Shown here: one piece after another, positions 10,476 through 17,904 of the stretch | Numbering within the stretch: position 1 is the stretch's first letter | Layout: each line of letters begins with the position of its first letter | Assembly (NCBI RefSeq): GCF_006517435.1 | Contig: NZ_VHQG01000002.1 | Coordinates: forward strand, 471,632 to 535,631 | Origin: Schumannella soli | Lineage (GTDB): Bacteria > Actinomycetota > Actinomycetes > Actinomycetales > Microbacteriaceae | Direction: 5' to 3' | DNA: 64,000 nucleotides | Made by a program: the position numbers and the translations under genes | Notes under the pieces: model-generated | Databases searched by the model: none | Seen by the model: only the letters and a program-made list of their open reading frames with translations | Told to the model about the DNA's origin: nothing

Positions 10476-10514
10476 CGGAACCCCGCCGCCACGCGAGGTG
10501 ACGACGGGGTTCCG
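10476..10514. terminator. Bidirectional hairpin between the kinase pair and fbaA
   Basis: A 10-bp perfect stem, CGGAACCCCG (10476-10485) with CGGGGTTCCG (10505-10514), lies between two convergent genes. Confidence 0.65.
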
Positions 10515-10544
10515 GTGGGGTGGGAGCGAGCCCGGCCAGCCTGG

Positions 10545-11576
10545 TCAGGCCGAGATCGAGTTGCCCTTCGAGCCGAGCTGCGTGGTCGCCTCGACGACGC
10601 GGGCGGCCATGGCGGTCTCGGCGATCTTGCCCCAGGCGCGCGGGTCGTAGATCTTCTTGTTGCCGACCTCGCCGTCGACCTTGAGGAAGCCGTCGTAGTT
10701 CTTCAGCACGGTGTCGGCGATCGAGCGGCTGTAGGCGTACTGCGTGTCGGTGTCGATGTTCATCTTGATGACGCCGTTGCGCACGGCCTCGGCGATCTCG
10801 GCGTCGGTCGAGCCCGATCCGCCGTGGAAGACGAGGTCGAGCGGCTTCTCGGCGGTGCCGTACTTGGCGGCGATGCCGGCCTGGATCTCGCCGAGCAGCT
10901 CGGGGCGCAGCTTCACGTTGCCGGGCTTGTAGACGCCGTGCACGTTGCCGAAGGTGAGCGCGGCGATCCACTTGCCCTGGTCGCCGAGGCCGAGGGCCTC
11001 GACCGCGGCGGTGACGTCGCCGAGAGTCGTGTAGAGGGCCTCGTTGCTGCCCTCGTGCTGCACGCCGTCCTCTTCGCCGCCGACGACGCCGATCTCGACC
11101 TCGAGGATCGCGTTGATCGCCTTCATGCGGGGCAGCAGTTGCTGGGCGATCTCGATGTTCTCCTGCAGCGGCACGGCCGAGCCATCCCACATGTGGGACT
11201 GGAAGATCGGGTTGCGACCGGCCTTGACCTCCTCCTCGCTGGCGGCGAGGAGCGGCAGCACGAAGCCGTCGAGGGCGTCCTTGGGGCAGTGGTCGGTGTG
11301 CAGCGCGACGGTCACGGGGTAGTTCTTGGCGACCTCGGTGACGTACTTCGCGAAGGCGAGGGCGCCCGAGGCGCGGGCCTTGACGGTCTGGCCGGCGAAG
11401 TAGTCGGCGCCGCCGGTGGTGACCTGGATGATGCCGTCGCTGCCGGCGTCGCTCAGGCCCTGGAGCACGGAGTTGATCGTCGACGACGACGACACGTTGA
11501 TCGCGGGGAAGGCGTAGGCGCCGGTCTTGGCCTTCGCGAGCATCTCGGCGTACTGGTCCGGGGTTGCCACGGGCAT
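10545..11576 (-). CDS. fbaA: Class II fructose-bisphosphate aldolase
   Basis: Zinc-dependent aldolase cleaving fructose 1,6-bisphosphate to DHAP and glyceraldehyde 3-phosphate (glycolysis and gluconeogenesis, cytoplasm). The 343-residue length and the motifs VALHTDHCPKDALDGF (zinc and catalytic Asp), ILEVEIGVVGGEEDG, LVFHGGSGSTDAEI and KMNIDTDTQYAY match the class IIA (E. coli FbaA-type) enzyme. It is transcribed divergently from the acid-sugar cassette and shares a 184-base intergenic region with it; a TAG-type -10 box on the minus strand is likely near 11617. It looks like the housekeeping aldolase, but its position leaves open a role with the cassette. Confidence 0.96.
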   Translation of the reverse strand: MPVATPDQYAEMLAKAKTGAYAFPAINVSSSSTINSVLQGLSDAGSDGIIQVTTGGADYFAGQTVKARASGALAFAKYVTEVAKNYPVTVALHTDHCPKDALDGFVLPLLAASEEEVKAGRNPIFQSHMWDGSAVPLQENIEIAQQLLPRMKAINAILEVEIGVVGGEEDGVQHEGSNEALYTTLGDVTAAVEALGLGDQGKWIAALTFGNVHGVYKPGNVKLRPELLGEIQAGIAAKYGTAEKPLDLVFHGGSGSTDAEIAEAVRNGVIKMNIDTDTQYAYSRSIADTVLKNYDGFLKVDGEVGNKKIYDPRAWGKIAETAMAARVVEATTQLGSKGNSISA

Positions 11577-11651
11577 GGGGGATCTCCTTCGAAACGCAGG
11601 CGGGTTCTCGCCAACTCTAGCCAGGCGGACCGGTCGTTCCGCGCGTCCGGG

Positions 11652-11680
11652 TTGACAGGCGCATCCCCGACGCGCAATAT
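11652..11680 (+). promoter_or_regulatory. Promoter of the acid-sugar cassette
   Basis: A perfect TTGACA -35 box (11652-11657), a 17-base spacer and a weak -10 CAATAT (11675-11680). The FadR-type palindrome begins 12 bases after the -10 box, covering the expected transcription start. Confidence 0.6.
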
Positions 11681-11692
11681 GTGTGACCAGCA

Positions 11693-11707
11693 GATGGTCA
11701 GACCATC
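11693..11707. promoter_or_regulatory. FadR/GntR-type operator, perfect 15-bp palindrome
   Basis: GATGGTCAGACCATC is a perfect 7-1-7 palindrome and contains TGGT-NNN-ACCA, the core recognised by FadR-subfamily GntR regulators. It lies just downstream of the -10 box, where bound repressor would block transcription. The FCD regulator two genes downstream is the obvious candidate ligand-controlled repressor. Confidence 0.75.
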
Positions 11708-11760
11708 AAGCCACGAAGATCACTCAGGCGGCGCAGCCGTCGACAAAGGGGTAGCTCGGA

Positions 11761-13122
11761 ATGAATCTCTTCCCGCTGATGCAGAAGCGCACCGCCGAAT
11801 CCGGTCCCATCCGGGTCGGCGTGATCGGCGCGGGCAAGTTCGCGTCGATGTTCCTGACGCAGGCCGTGAACAGCGACAACATCCACGTCGTCGGCGTCGC
11901 CGACATCAACGTGCCCAAGGCCAAGGGAGCCCTCGAGCGCACCGGATGGCCGGCCGAGCGCTACTCCGCCGCGACCCTCGACGAGGCCGTGCGCACCGGC
12001 GGCACCGCCGTCATCGACAGCTCGGATGCCTTGATCACCCACCCGGCGATCGAGGTCATCCTCGAGATCACCGGCAACCCCCTCGTCGGCACGTACCACG
12101 CGGTCACCGCGATCGACAACGGCAAGCACGTCGTCATGGTCAACGTCGAGGCCGACTGCATGGTCGGGCCGATCCTGCAGCGTCGCGCGCAGGCCGCCGG
12201 CGTGATCTACACGATGGCCTACGGCGACCAGCCCGCCCTGATCTGCGAGATGGTCGACTGGTGCCGCACCGTCGGCTTCACCCCGGTCGCCGCTGGCAAG
12301 GGCACGAAGTACCTGCCCGAGTACAACTACTCCACGCCCGACACGGTCTGGAACTACTACGGCTTCAGCGACGAGCAGCTGGCCTCGGGCGACTACAACC
12401 CGAAGATGTTCAACTCCTTCCTCGACGGCACGAAGTCGGCGATCGAGATGGCCGCCGTGGCGAACGGCACCGGGCTCATCCCGCAGGACGAGGGTCTGAA
12501 CTTCACCCCGGCCGGCGTCGACGACCTGTCGACCCTGATCATCCCGAAGGCCAGTGGCGGCACCCTGTCGCGCTCGGGCACCGTCGAGATCGTCTCGAGC
12601 CTCAACCGCGATGGCAGCGACGTCTTCCGCGACCTGCGCTGGGGCGTCTACGTCACCTTCGAGGCGCAGACCGACTACGCCGTTCAGTGCTTCGCCGAAT
12701 ACGGCGTCAAGACCGACCCCTCCGGCCGCTTCGGCGAGCTCTACCGCCCGTACCACATGATCGGGCTCGAGCTCGGGGTGTCGATCGCGGCCGCGGTGCT
12801 CCGCAACGAGGCGACGGGGGCGCCGACGGGCTTCCGCGGGGATGTCGTCACGACCGCCAAGAAGGACCTCAAGGCCGGCGAGACCCTCGACGGCGAGGGC
12901 GGCTACACCGTCTTCGGCAAGCTCGCGCCCGCCGCGACCTCGCTCGCCGTCAACGCGCTGCCGCTCGGCCTCGCCCACGGCGCCAAGCTGATCCGCGACG
13001 TGCCGAAGGACCGCACGGTCTCGTGGGACGACGTCGAGCTCGACGAGACCCAGTTCGCCGTGCAGATCCGCCGCCAGCTCGAGGCGGAGTTCCGCGCCGA
13101 GCACGCGGCGCTCGCCGTCTGA
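11761..13122 (+). CDS. DRL-like (DXR-like) NAD(P)-dependent oxidoreductase with C-terminal SAF domain
   Basis: A 453-residue cytoplasmic protein. Residues 17-170 form a Rossmann domain (IRVGVIGAGKFASMFLTQA, GVADINVPKAKGALE, VILEITGNPLVG, VVMVNVEADCMVG), a catalytic/dimer domain follows (MAYGDQPALICEMVDWCRT, AAGKGTKYLPEYNYSTPD, YRPYHMIGLELGVSI), and residues about 375-430 form an SAF domain (TAKKDLKAGETLDGEGG, VSWDDVELDE). This architecture matches the DRL family, some members of which (Brucella) act as type II 1-deoxyxylulose 5-phosphate reductoisomerase, while paralogues do not. Here it heads a regulator-transporter-DUF1537 kinase cassette, so catabolic dehydrogenation or oxido-isomerisation of an acid sugar is more likely than isoprenoid synthesis. 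The exact reaction is unknown. Confidence 0.8.
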   Translation: MNLFPLMQKRTAESGPIRVGVIGAGKFASMFLTQAVNSDNIHVVGVADINVPKAKGALERTGWPAERYSAATLDEAVRTGGTAVIDSSDALITHPAIEVILEITGNPLVGTYHAVTAIDNGKHVVMVNVEADCMVGPILQRRAQAAGVIYTMAYGDQPALICEMVDWCRTVGFTPVAAGKGTKYLPEYNYSTPDTVWNYYGFSDEQLASGDYNPKMFNSFLDGTKSAIEMAAVANGTGLIPQDEGLNFTPAGVDDLSTLIIPKASGGTLSRSGTVEIVSSLNRDGSDVFRDLRWGVYVTFEAQTDYAVQCFAEYGVKTDPSGRFGELYRPYHMIGLELGVSIAAAVLRNEATGAPTGFRGDVVTTAKKDLKAGETLDGEGGYTVFGKLAPAATSLAVNALPLGLAHGAKLIRDVPKDRTVSWDDVELDETQFAVQIRRQLEAEFRAEHAALAV

Positions 13123-13131
13123 CGCCGACCG

Positions 13132-13142
13132 CGGTCTGACCG
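13132..13142. promoter_or_regulatory. Second GntR operator-like site upstream of the regulator gene
   Basis: CGGTCTGACCG is a perfect 5-1-5 palindrome whose core GGTC-N-GACC is the same as that of the site at 11693-11707. It sits 86 bases before the GntR gene, suggesting the regulator also acts on its own gene. Outer bases differ from the first site. Confidence 0.45.
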
Positions 13143-13174
13143 TCTACAGGACACACCATGACGCTTACGATGAA

Positions 13175-13205
13175 CGCTGCGGACGTCGATCGGGCGTCCG
13201 CAGCG
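13175..13205 (+). terminator. Intercistronic hairpin before the GntR gene
   Basis: A perfect 11-bp inverted repeat, CGCTGCGGACG (13175-13185) with CGTCCGCAGCG (13195-13205), and a 9-base loop. No T-tract follows, so partial termination or mRNA processing that lowers regulator expression relative to the oxidoreductase is as likely as full termination. Confidence 0.5.
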
Positions 13206-13227
13206 GACACCGGAAGGGTGATGAGCG

Positions 13228-13971
13228 ATGGCGACCTCCGATGCCTGGGAGCCGGTGCAGCGCATGCGCACCTACGAGCAGGTCATGGCGCAGATCGAGG
13301 AGCGCATCCTCGACGGCCGACTGAAGCCGGGGGATCACCTGCCGAGCGAGCGCGAGCTCGCCGTCGCCCTCGGGGTCTCCCGGCCCTCGCTGCGGGAATC
13401 GCTGCGGGTGCTCGAGGCCCTGGGTGTGGTGGATGTGCGTCGGGGCGGGGGAGCGGACGGCGGAGCCGTGCTGCTCTCCACCCCCGGCGAAGGCCTGGTG
13501 AACCTGCTCAAGCTGCAGTTCGCGCTCGGGCACTTCACCGCGACCGACGTGGTCGAGACGCGCGTGGCGCTCGAGACCTGGTCGTGCACGGAGGCCGCCT
13601 ATCGATCGACTGACGCCGACCACCGCGAACTCGCCGCGATCCTCGACCGCATGGACGACCCCCAGATCACGACGGCCGAGTTCAACCAGCTCGACGCGGC
13701 CTTCCACCAGCGGATCGCCGACTCGACCGGGAACGCCCTCACCGCCCAGGTGATGGGCAGCCTGCGCACCACCATCCACCGCCAGATGATCGAGGCATAC
13801 GCGCGCCTCGCCGACTGGAAGACCACCGCCACCACCGTGCGGGCCGAGCACCGCGAGATCCTCGCGGCGATCGTCGCCCAGGACGGCGCGGGCGCGGGTC
13901 GCCTGGTGCAGGACCACATCAACAGCTTCTACACGAACGGACAGATCGGCGGAGCGCCGAGACCGGAATGA
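13228..13971 (+). CDS. FCD-domain GntR-family regulator (FadR subfamily)
   Basis: A 247-residue DNA-binding regulator. The N-terminal winged helix (about residues 12-80) has EERILDGRLKPGDHLPSERELAVALGVSRPSLRESLRVLEALGVV, the canonical GntR helix-turn-helix. The C-terminal helical FCD effector domain keeps the metal-binding set D156, H160, H208 and H230, used in the family to bind organic acids such as sugar acids. The start has a GGAAGGG ribosome site 9 bases upstream. It lies inside the oxidoreductase-transporter-kinase cassette and probably represses it through the TGGT-NNN-ACCA site at 11693-11707, released by the pathway substrate. Local control is inferred from the operator type. Confidence 0.92.
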   Translation: MATSDAWEPVQRMRTYEQVMAQIEERILDGRLKPGDHLPSERELAVALGVSRPSLRESLRVLEALGVVDVRRGGGADGGAVLLSTPGEGLVNLLKLQFALGHFTATDVVETRVALETWSCTEAAYRSTDADHRELAAILDRMDDPQITTAEFNQLDAAFHQRIADSTGNALTAQVMGSLRTTIHRQMIEAYARLADWKTTATTVRAEHREILAAIVAQDGAGAGRLVQDHINSFYTNGQIGGAPRPE

Positions 13972-13979
13972 CCCGGTTC

Positions 13980-14000
13980 GCGCTCCCGCCGGGGGAGCGC
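13980..14000 (+). terminator. Intercistronic hairpin between GntR and transporter genes
   Basis: An 8-bp perfect stem, GCGCTCCC (13980-13987) with GGGAGCGC (13993-14000), and a 5-base loop, starting 9 bases after the GntR stop. It may attenuate read-through or stabilise the upstream mRNA. Confidence 0.4.
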
Positions 14001-14013
14001 GATCCTCTCGCTC

Positions 14014-14033
14014 CCATATCGAAGGAGATATGG
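14014..14033 (+). promoter_or_regulatory. Hairpin presenting the transporter ribosome-binding site in its loop
   Basis: CCATATC (14014-14020) and GATATGG (14027-14033) form a 7-bp perfect stem whose 6-base loop GAAGGA carries the Shine-Dalgarno of the transporter gene. The AT-rich stem stands out from its surroundings. It could modulate translation initiation, or the symmetry could be a protein-binding site. Confidence 0.45.
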
Positions 14034-14040
14034 ACGACCG

Positions 14041-15375
14041 ATGACCACCACCACCGCCCCCGAGGGCACCTCCCAGGCCCGTGACGGGTCGCCCGACAAG
14101 CTGCGCACCGCGATCGGCAGCGCCGTCGGCACCACGATCGAGAATTACGACTTCCTGGCGTACGGCACCGCCGCCGCGCTGTACTTCGGAACCGACTTCT
14201 TCCCGTCGAGCGACCCCGTCGTCGGCGTGCTGCTCGGCTTCCTGACCTTCGGCATCGGCTTCGCCGTGCGCCCCATCGGCGGGCTCATCGGCGGCTACCT
14301 CGGCGACAAGATCGGCCGCAAGCCCGTGCTCGTCGGCGCCCTCATGGTCATGGGCATCTCGACCGTGCTGATCGGCGTGCTGCCGACCTACGCCCAGGTC
14401 GGCCTGCTCGCCCCGCTGCTGCTCGGCTTCATCCGCGTCGTGCAGGGCCTCGCCTTCGGCGCCGAGTGGGGTGGCGCCATCCTCATGACCTTCGAGCACG
14501 CGCCGTGGAAGAAGCGCGGTCGCTACACCGCGATCCCGCAGGCCGGCGTGCCCTTCGGCGTGCTGCTCGCCAACGTCGTGTTCCTGCTCTCCTCGCAGCT
14601 CGACAGCGAGCTCGCCTGGCGTCTGCCGTTCCTGCTCAGCGCCGTGCTGATCATCGCCGGCATGATCATCCGCCTCAAGGTGTCGGAGAGCCCCGAGTTC
14701 GAGCACACCAAGGAGATGGGCCTCGTCGTCAAGAACCCGCTCTGGCAGGTCATCAAGAACGACTGGCGCACCGTGCTGCGCGTCATCGCGCTGCGCCTCG
14801 CCGAGTCGGGCGGCTTCTACGTGATCGTCACCTACATGCTCAGCTACCTCACCAGCGGCGACGACCCGATCACCGAGCGCTCGGTCGCGCTCACCGGTCT
14901 CATCGCGGCGGCCGCGCTCGGCGTGATCACGACGATCCTCTGGGGCACGCTCACCGACCGGATCGGACGCCGCCCGGTCTACATCGTCGGCACGCTGCTG
15001 CTGATCGCCTTCGCGTTCCCGATGTTCCTGCTCGTGAACACCTCGGCGCCGTACCTCATCGTGTTCGTCTACATCGTCGCGATGTCGGTCATCCATGACA
15101 TGCTCGCCGGCACCCAGGGCGCCTGGTTCTCGGAGCTGTTCAGCACCAACACCCGCGCGTCGGGCGCCTCGATCGGCTACCAGTTCTCGGCCGCGATCTC
15201 GGGCTTCATCCCGCTCATCGCGACCGCGGTCGCCGTCGTGCTCGGCTGGGGCGGCGTGGCCATCGTCTACGCGGCCTGCGGTGTGCTGGGCCTGCTCGGC
15301 GCCCTGCTGACCCGCGAGACGTGGGGCAAGCGCGAGCGCGCCGACGTCGACCGCGCGATCGCCGAGGTCGAGTAG
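14041..15375 (+). CDS. MHS-family MFS transporter (organic acid:proton symporter type)
   Basis: A 444-residue inner-membrane carrier with about 12 helices. The segments IGSAVGTTIENYDFLAYGTAAALYFGTDFFP, GYLGDKIGRKPVLVGAL and IRVVQGLAFGAEWGGAILMTFEHAP are hallmarks of the metabolite:H+ symporter branch (ShiA, KgtP, ProP), which imports small carboxylates and zwitterions. The protein ends with a short charged tail before the DUF1537 kinase gene, whose start is 2 bases after this stop. Placement between a sugar-acid-type regulator and an acid-sugar kinase supports import of the pathway's carboxylated substrate. The actual substrate is not readable from sequence. Confidence 0.9.
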   Translation: MTTTTAPEGTSQARDGSPDKLRTAIGSAVGTTIENYDFLAYGTAAALYFGTDFFPSSDPVVGVLLGFLTFGIGFAVRPIGGLIGGYLGDKIGRKPVLVGALMVMGISTVLIGVLPTYAQVGLLAPLLLGFIRVVQGLAFGAEWGGAILMTFEHAPWKKRGRYTAIPQAGVPFGVLLANVVFLLSSQLDSELAWRLPFLLSAVLIIAGMIIRLKVSESPEFEHTKEMGLVVKNPLWQVIKNDWRTVLRVIALRLAESGGFYVIVTYMLSYLTSGDDPITERSVALTGLIAAAALGVITTILWGTLTDRIGRRPVYIVGTLLLIAFAFPMFLLVNTSAPYLIVFVYIVAMSVIHDMLAGTQGAWFSELFSTNTRASGASIGYQFSAAISGFIPLIATAVAVVLGWGGVAIVYAACGVLGLLGALLTRETWGKRERADVDRAIAEVE

Positions 15376-15377
15376 GC

Positions 15378-16652
15378 ATGGCGGCCGGGATGAAGACCAT
15401 CGTGCTCGACGACGATCCCACCGGCACGCAGTCGGCCACCGATGCGGTGGTGCTGCTGCGCGGCGGAGTCGACGCCCTCGAGCAGGTGCTGCGCGAGCGC
15501 GACAGCGTCTACGTGCAGACCAACAGCCGCGCCCTGCACGAGGCGGATGCGGTCGAGCTGGTGCGCGGCATCCGCGCCGACGGCGAGGAGGCGGCCCGCC
15601 GTCTCGGCGCCGAGGTGCGGTTCGTGCTGCGCGGCGACTCGACCCTGCGCGGCCACGTTTTCGCCGAGACGGAGCAGTTCCTCGACGGCGACGCGGTGAT
15701 GGTCTTCCTCCCGGCCTTCCCCGACGGCGGGCGCACGACCCGCGGGGGAGTGCACTTCGTGCGCATCGGCGACGAGGACCTGCCGGCGGCCGAGACCGAG
15801 TACGCCGACGATCCGGTGTTCCCCTTCGCCGATTCGGCCCTGGTCGACTACGTCGCGGCGAAGTCGGGGCGGATCGCGCATCCGGTGTCCTTGGACACCG
15901 TGCGCGCCGGCGGCGTCGTCGACGTCCTCGTCGCGGCGAAGCCGGGCGAGGTCGTGGTGCCGGATGCGGTCGACGCGGATGACGTCCGCCACGTCGCCGC
16001 CGCGATCGCCGCGGCCGAGGCGCAGGGCGTGCGTGTCGTCGTGCGCTCGGCCTCGCCGCTCGCGGCCGAGCTGGCCGGGGTCGCGAGCTCGGGCCTGCTG
16101 GCGACGCCGCTCATCCCGTCGCCCGCCCCGACCCTGCTGGTCTGCGGCTCGCACACCGCCGGCGCCACGGCGCAGCTCGCGCCGATCGTCGCCGACTGGG
16201 GTGAGCCGGCGGTCGTCGACACCGCGCTCGCGCTCGACGACCCCGCCGCTGCCGGGCGCGCCGCCGCCGATGAGGCGGCCGACCACGTCGCCGACCGCGG
16301 CCTCGCGATCGTCACGACCGCGCGCATCCGCTCGAGCGAGCACGGCACGCTCGACCACGGCGAGAAGGTCATGGCGGCGCTCACGACCGCCGTGCGGCAG
16401 CTGCTGCCGCAGGTCGAGGTCGTGATCTCGAAGGGTGGCATCACGAGCGCCGAGGTCGCCTCGACCGGGATCGGCGCCACCCGCGCCGTCGTGCTCGGGC
16501 AGGTGCTGCCCGGCGTGTCGGTGTGGCGGCTCACCGCCCACGACGGACGCGAGCTGCTCTACGTCGTCGTGCCGGGCAACGTCGGCGGCCCCGATACGCT
16601 CGAGCGCGTCGTTCAGTCACTCGGACTGCGCACGTCCGTCCAGACCGCGTGA
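15378..16652 (+). CDS. DUF1537 four-carbon acid sugar kinase
   Basis: A 424-residue cytoplasmic kinase of the OtnK/LtnK/DtnK/OiaK family, which phosphorylates sugar acids (for example threonate or erythronate derivatives) with ATP. Hallmarks are the N-terminal TIVLDDDPTGTQSATDAVVLL (residues 6-26), VQTNSRAL, LRGDSTLRGHVFAETEQF, and the C-terminal nucleotide domain with VISKGGITSAEVASTGIGATRAVVLGQVLPGVSVWRL. ATG 15378 is 2 bases after the transporter stop; a longer reading from 15321 overlaps that gene and adds a basic tail. The usual partner dehydrogenase (LtnD-type) and class II aldolase (OtnC-type) are absent nearby, so the chemistry around this kinase must differ or be encoded elsewhere. 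Confidence 0.93.
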   Translation: MAAGMKTIVLDDDPTGTQSATDAVVLLRGGVDALEQVLRERDSVYVQTNSRALHEADAVELVRGIRADGEEAARRLGAEVRFVLRGDSTLRGHVFAETEQFLDGDAVMVFLPAFPDGGRTTRGGVHFVRIGDEDLPAAETEYADDPVFPFADSALVDYVAAKSGRIAHPVSLDTVRAGGVVDVLVAAKPGEVVVPDAVDADDVRHVAAAIAAAEAQGVRVVVRSASPLAAELAGVASSGLLATPLIPSPAPTLLVCGSHTAGATAQLAPIVADWGEPAVVDTALALDDPAAAGRAAADEAADHVADRGLAIVTTARIRSSEHGTLDHGEKVMAALTTAVRQLLPQVEVVISKGGITSAEVASTGIGATRAVVLGQVLPGVSVWRLTAHDGRELLYVVVPGNVGGPDTLERVVQSLGLRTSVQTA

Positions 16653-16660
16653 GGAGCGGC

Positions 16661-16700
16661 CGGCGCGACAGCCGCCTTCGCTAGGCTGGCTGTCGCGCCG
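16661..16700 (+). terminator. Terminator of the acid-sugar cassette
   Basis: A perfect 13-bp GC-rich stem (16661-16673 with 16688-16700) with a 14-base loop, 9 bases after the kinase stop. The loop contains a TAGGCT box that could also serve as a -10 element for glpX. Confidence 0.7.
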
Positions 16701-16758
16701 ACGCCACCTCGGGCGCATCCCCTATTGGTCCACCAACCACGAAACGGAGGATGCCCAC

Positions 16759-17769
16759 GTGGTGACCACCGAGACGGGAACCCTGTTCCTGCACCCTGAC
16801 CGCAACCTGGCACTCGAGCTCGTCCGCGCGACCGAGGCCGCCGCCATCCGCGCCGTGCCGTTCATCGGGCGCGGCGACAAGAACGGCGCCGACGGCGCGG
16901 CCGTGGATGCGATGCGCAAGTTCCTCGGCACCGTCAACTTCGACGGCGTCGTCGTCATCGGCGAGGGCGAGAAGGACGAGGCGCCGATGCTCTTCAACGG
17001 CGAGCACGTCGGCAACGGCCGCGGCCCCGCCTGCGACATCGCCGTCGATCCAATCGACGGCACCTCGCTCACCGCATCCGGTCGACGCAATGCGATCTCG
17101 ATGATCGCGGCCGCCGACCGCGGCGCGATGCTGGATGCGCACACCGTGTTCTACATGGAGAAGATCGTCACCGGGCCGGAGGGGATCGGCGTCGTCGACC
17201 TGCGCCAGTCAGTCGCCGAGAACATCCAGAAGCTCGCGAAGGCGAAGGGCAAGCCGGTCAGCGAGATGTCGATCGGCATCCTCGACCGTCCGCGCCACGA
17301 GGGCCTGATCGAGGAGATCCGCGCTGCCGGGGCCGGCACGCGTCTGCTGCTCGACGGCGACGTCGCGGGCGGCATCGACGCGGCCAGCTACGAGGGCCGC
17401 CTCGACATGTGCATCGGCATCGGCGGCAGCCCCGAGGGCGTCGCGACCGCGTGCGCGATCAAGGCGCTCGGCGGTCTCATCCAGACCCGTCTCGCGCCGA
17501 AGACCGACGAGGAGAAGCAGAAGGGCCTGGATGCGGGCCTGAAGTTCGACCACGTCTACAGCGCCGATGAGCTCGTGAAGGGCGACAACACCTTCTTCGT
17601 CGCGACCGGCGTGACCGACGGCAACCTCGTCGGCGGCGTCCGCCGGAAGGGGCCGATCATCCGCACCGAGTCGATCGTGCTGCGCGCCCGCTCGGGCACC
17701 ATCCGCCGCATCACGGCCGACCACCTGGTCGAGAAGTGGCTCGACGACAACGAGCTCGCCGGGCTCTGA
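16759..17769 (+). CDS. glpX: Class II fructose-1,6-bisphosphatase
   Basis: Gluconeogenic phosphatase converting fructose 1,6-bisphosphate to fructose 6-phosphate. The 336-residue protein has the class II motifs IGRGDKNGADGAAVDAMR, VVIGEGEKDEAPML, DIAVDPIDGTSLTA (metal and substrate site) and MCIGIGGSPEGVATACAIKALGG. GTG 16759 lies 8 bases after a GGAGG site; the next GTG at 16762 is also possible. It is separated from the upstream kinase by a terminator, so it is probably an independent housekeeping gene that flanks the cassette on the side opposite fbaA. Confidence 0.96.
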   Translation: MVTTETGTLFLHPDRNLALELVRATEAAAIRAVPFIGRGDKNGADGAAVDAMRKFLGTVNFDGVVVIGEGEKDEAPMLFNGEHVGNGRGPACDIAVDPIDGTSLTASGRRNAISMIAAADRGAMLDAHTVFYMEKIVTGPEGIGVVDLRQSVAENIQKLAKAKGKPVSEMSIGILDRPRHEGLIEEIRAAGAGTRLLLDGDVAGGIDAASYEGRLDMCIGIGGSPEGVATACAIKALGGLIQTRLAPKTDEEKQKGLDAGLKFDHVYSADELVKGDNTFFVATGVTDGNLVGGVRRKGPIIRTESIVLRARSGTIRRITADHLVEKWLDDNELAGL

Positions 17770-17794
17770 GACCGGATCCGCCCGTCGCGGGCAG

Positions 17795-17828
17795 GAAGGG
17801 GCTGTGCGCTGCGGCGCGCGGCCCCTTC
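17795..17828 (+). terminator. glpX terminator
   Basis: GAAGGGGC (17795-17802) pairs with GCCCCTTC (17821-17828), with an inner GC-rich helix, followed by TCTCC. Confidence 0.6.
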
Positions 17829-17869
17829 TCCGTGCGCGGTCGCTTCCATCGATGACTTCGCATCGAGAC

Positions 17870-17898
17870 TTGTGAGTGAGTACTCACTCACTTAGAGT
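17870..17898 (+). promoter_or_regulatory. Promoter with 20-bp TetR-type palindromic operator
   Basis: TTGTGA (-35, 17870-17875), a 17-base spacer and TAGAGT (-10, 17893-17898). A perfect 20-bp palindrome centred on GTAC occupies 17872-17891, filling the spacer and overlapping the -35 box. The predicted transcription start falls at about the GTG start (17905), so the mRNA is probably leaderless. Occupancy by the TetR product would block RNA polymerase. Confidence 0.75.
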
Positions 17899-17904
17899 TC
17901 TCGC

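Noticed and set aside
13158-13613. Possible alternative small gene starting before the GntR regulator
   Set aside because: It runs through the GntR helix-turn-helix in another frame and has no recognisable protein features.
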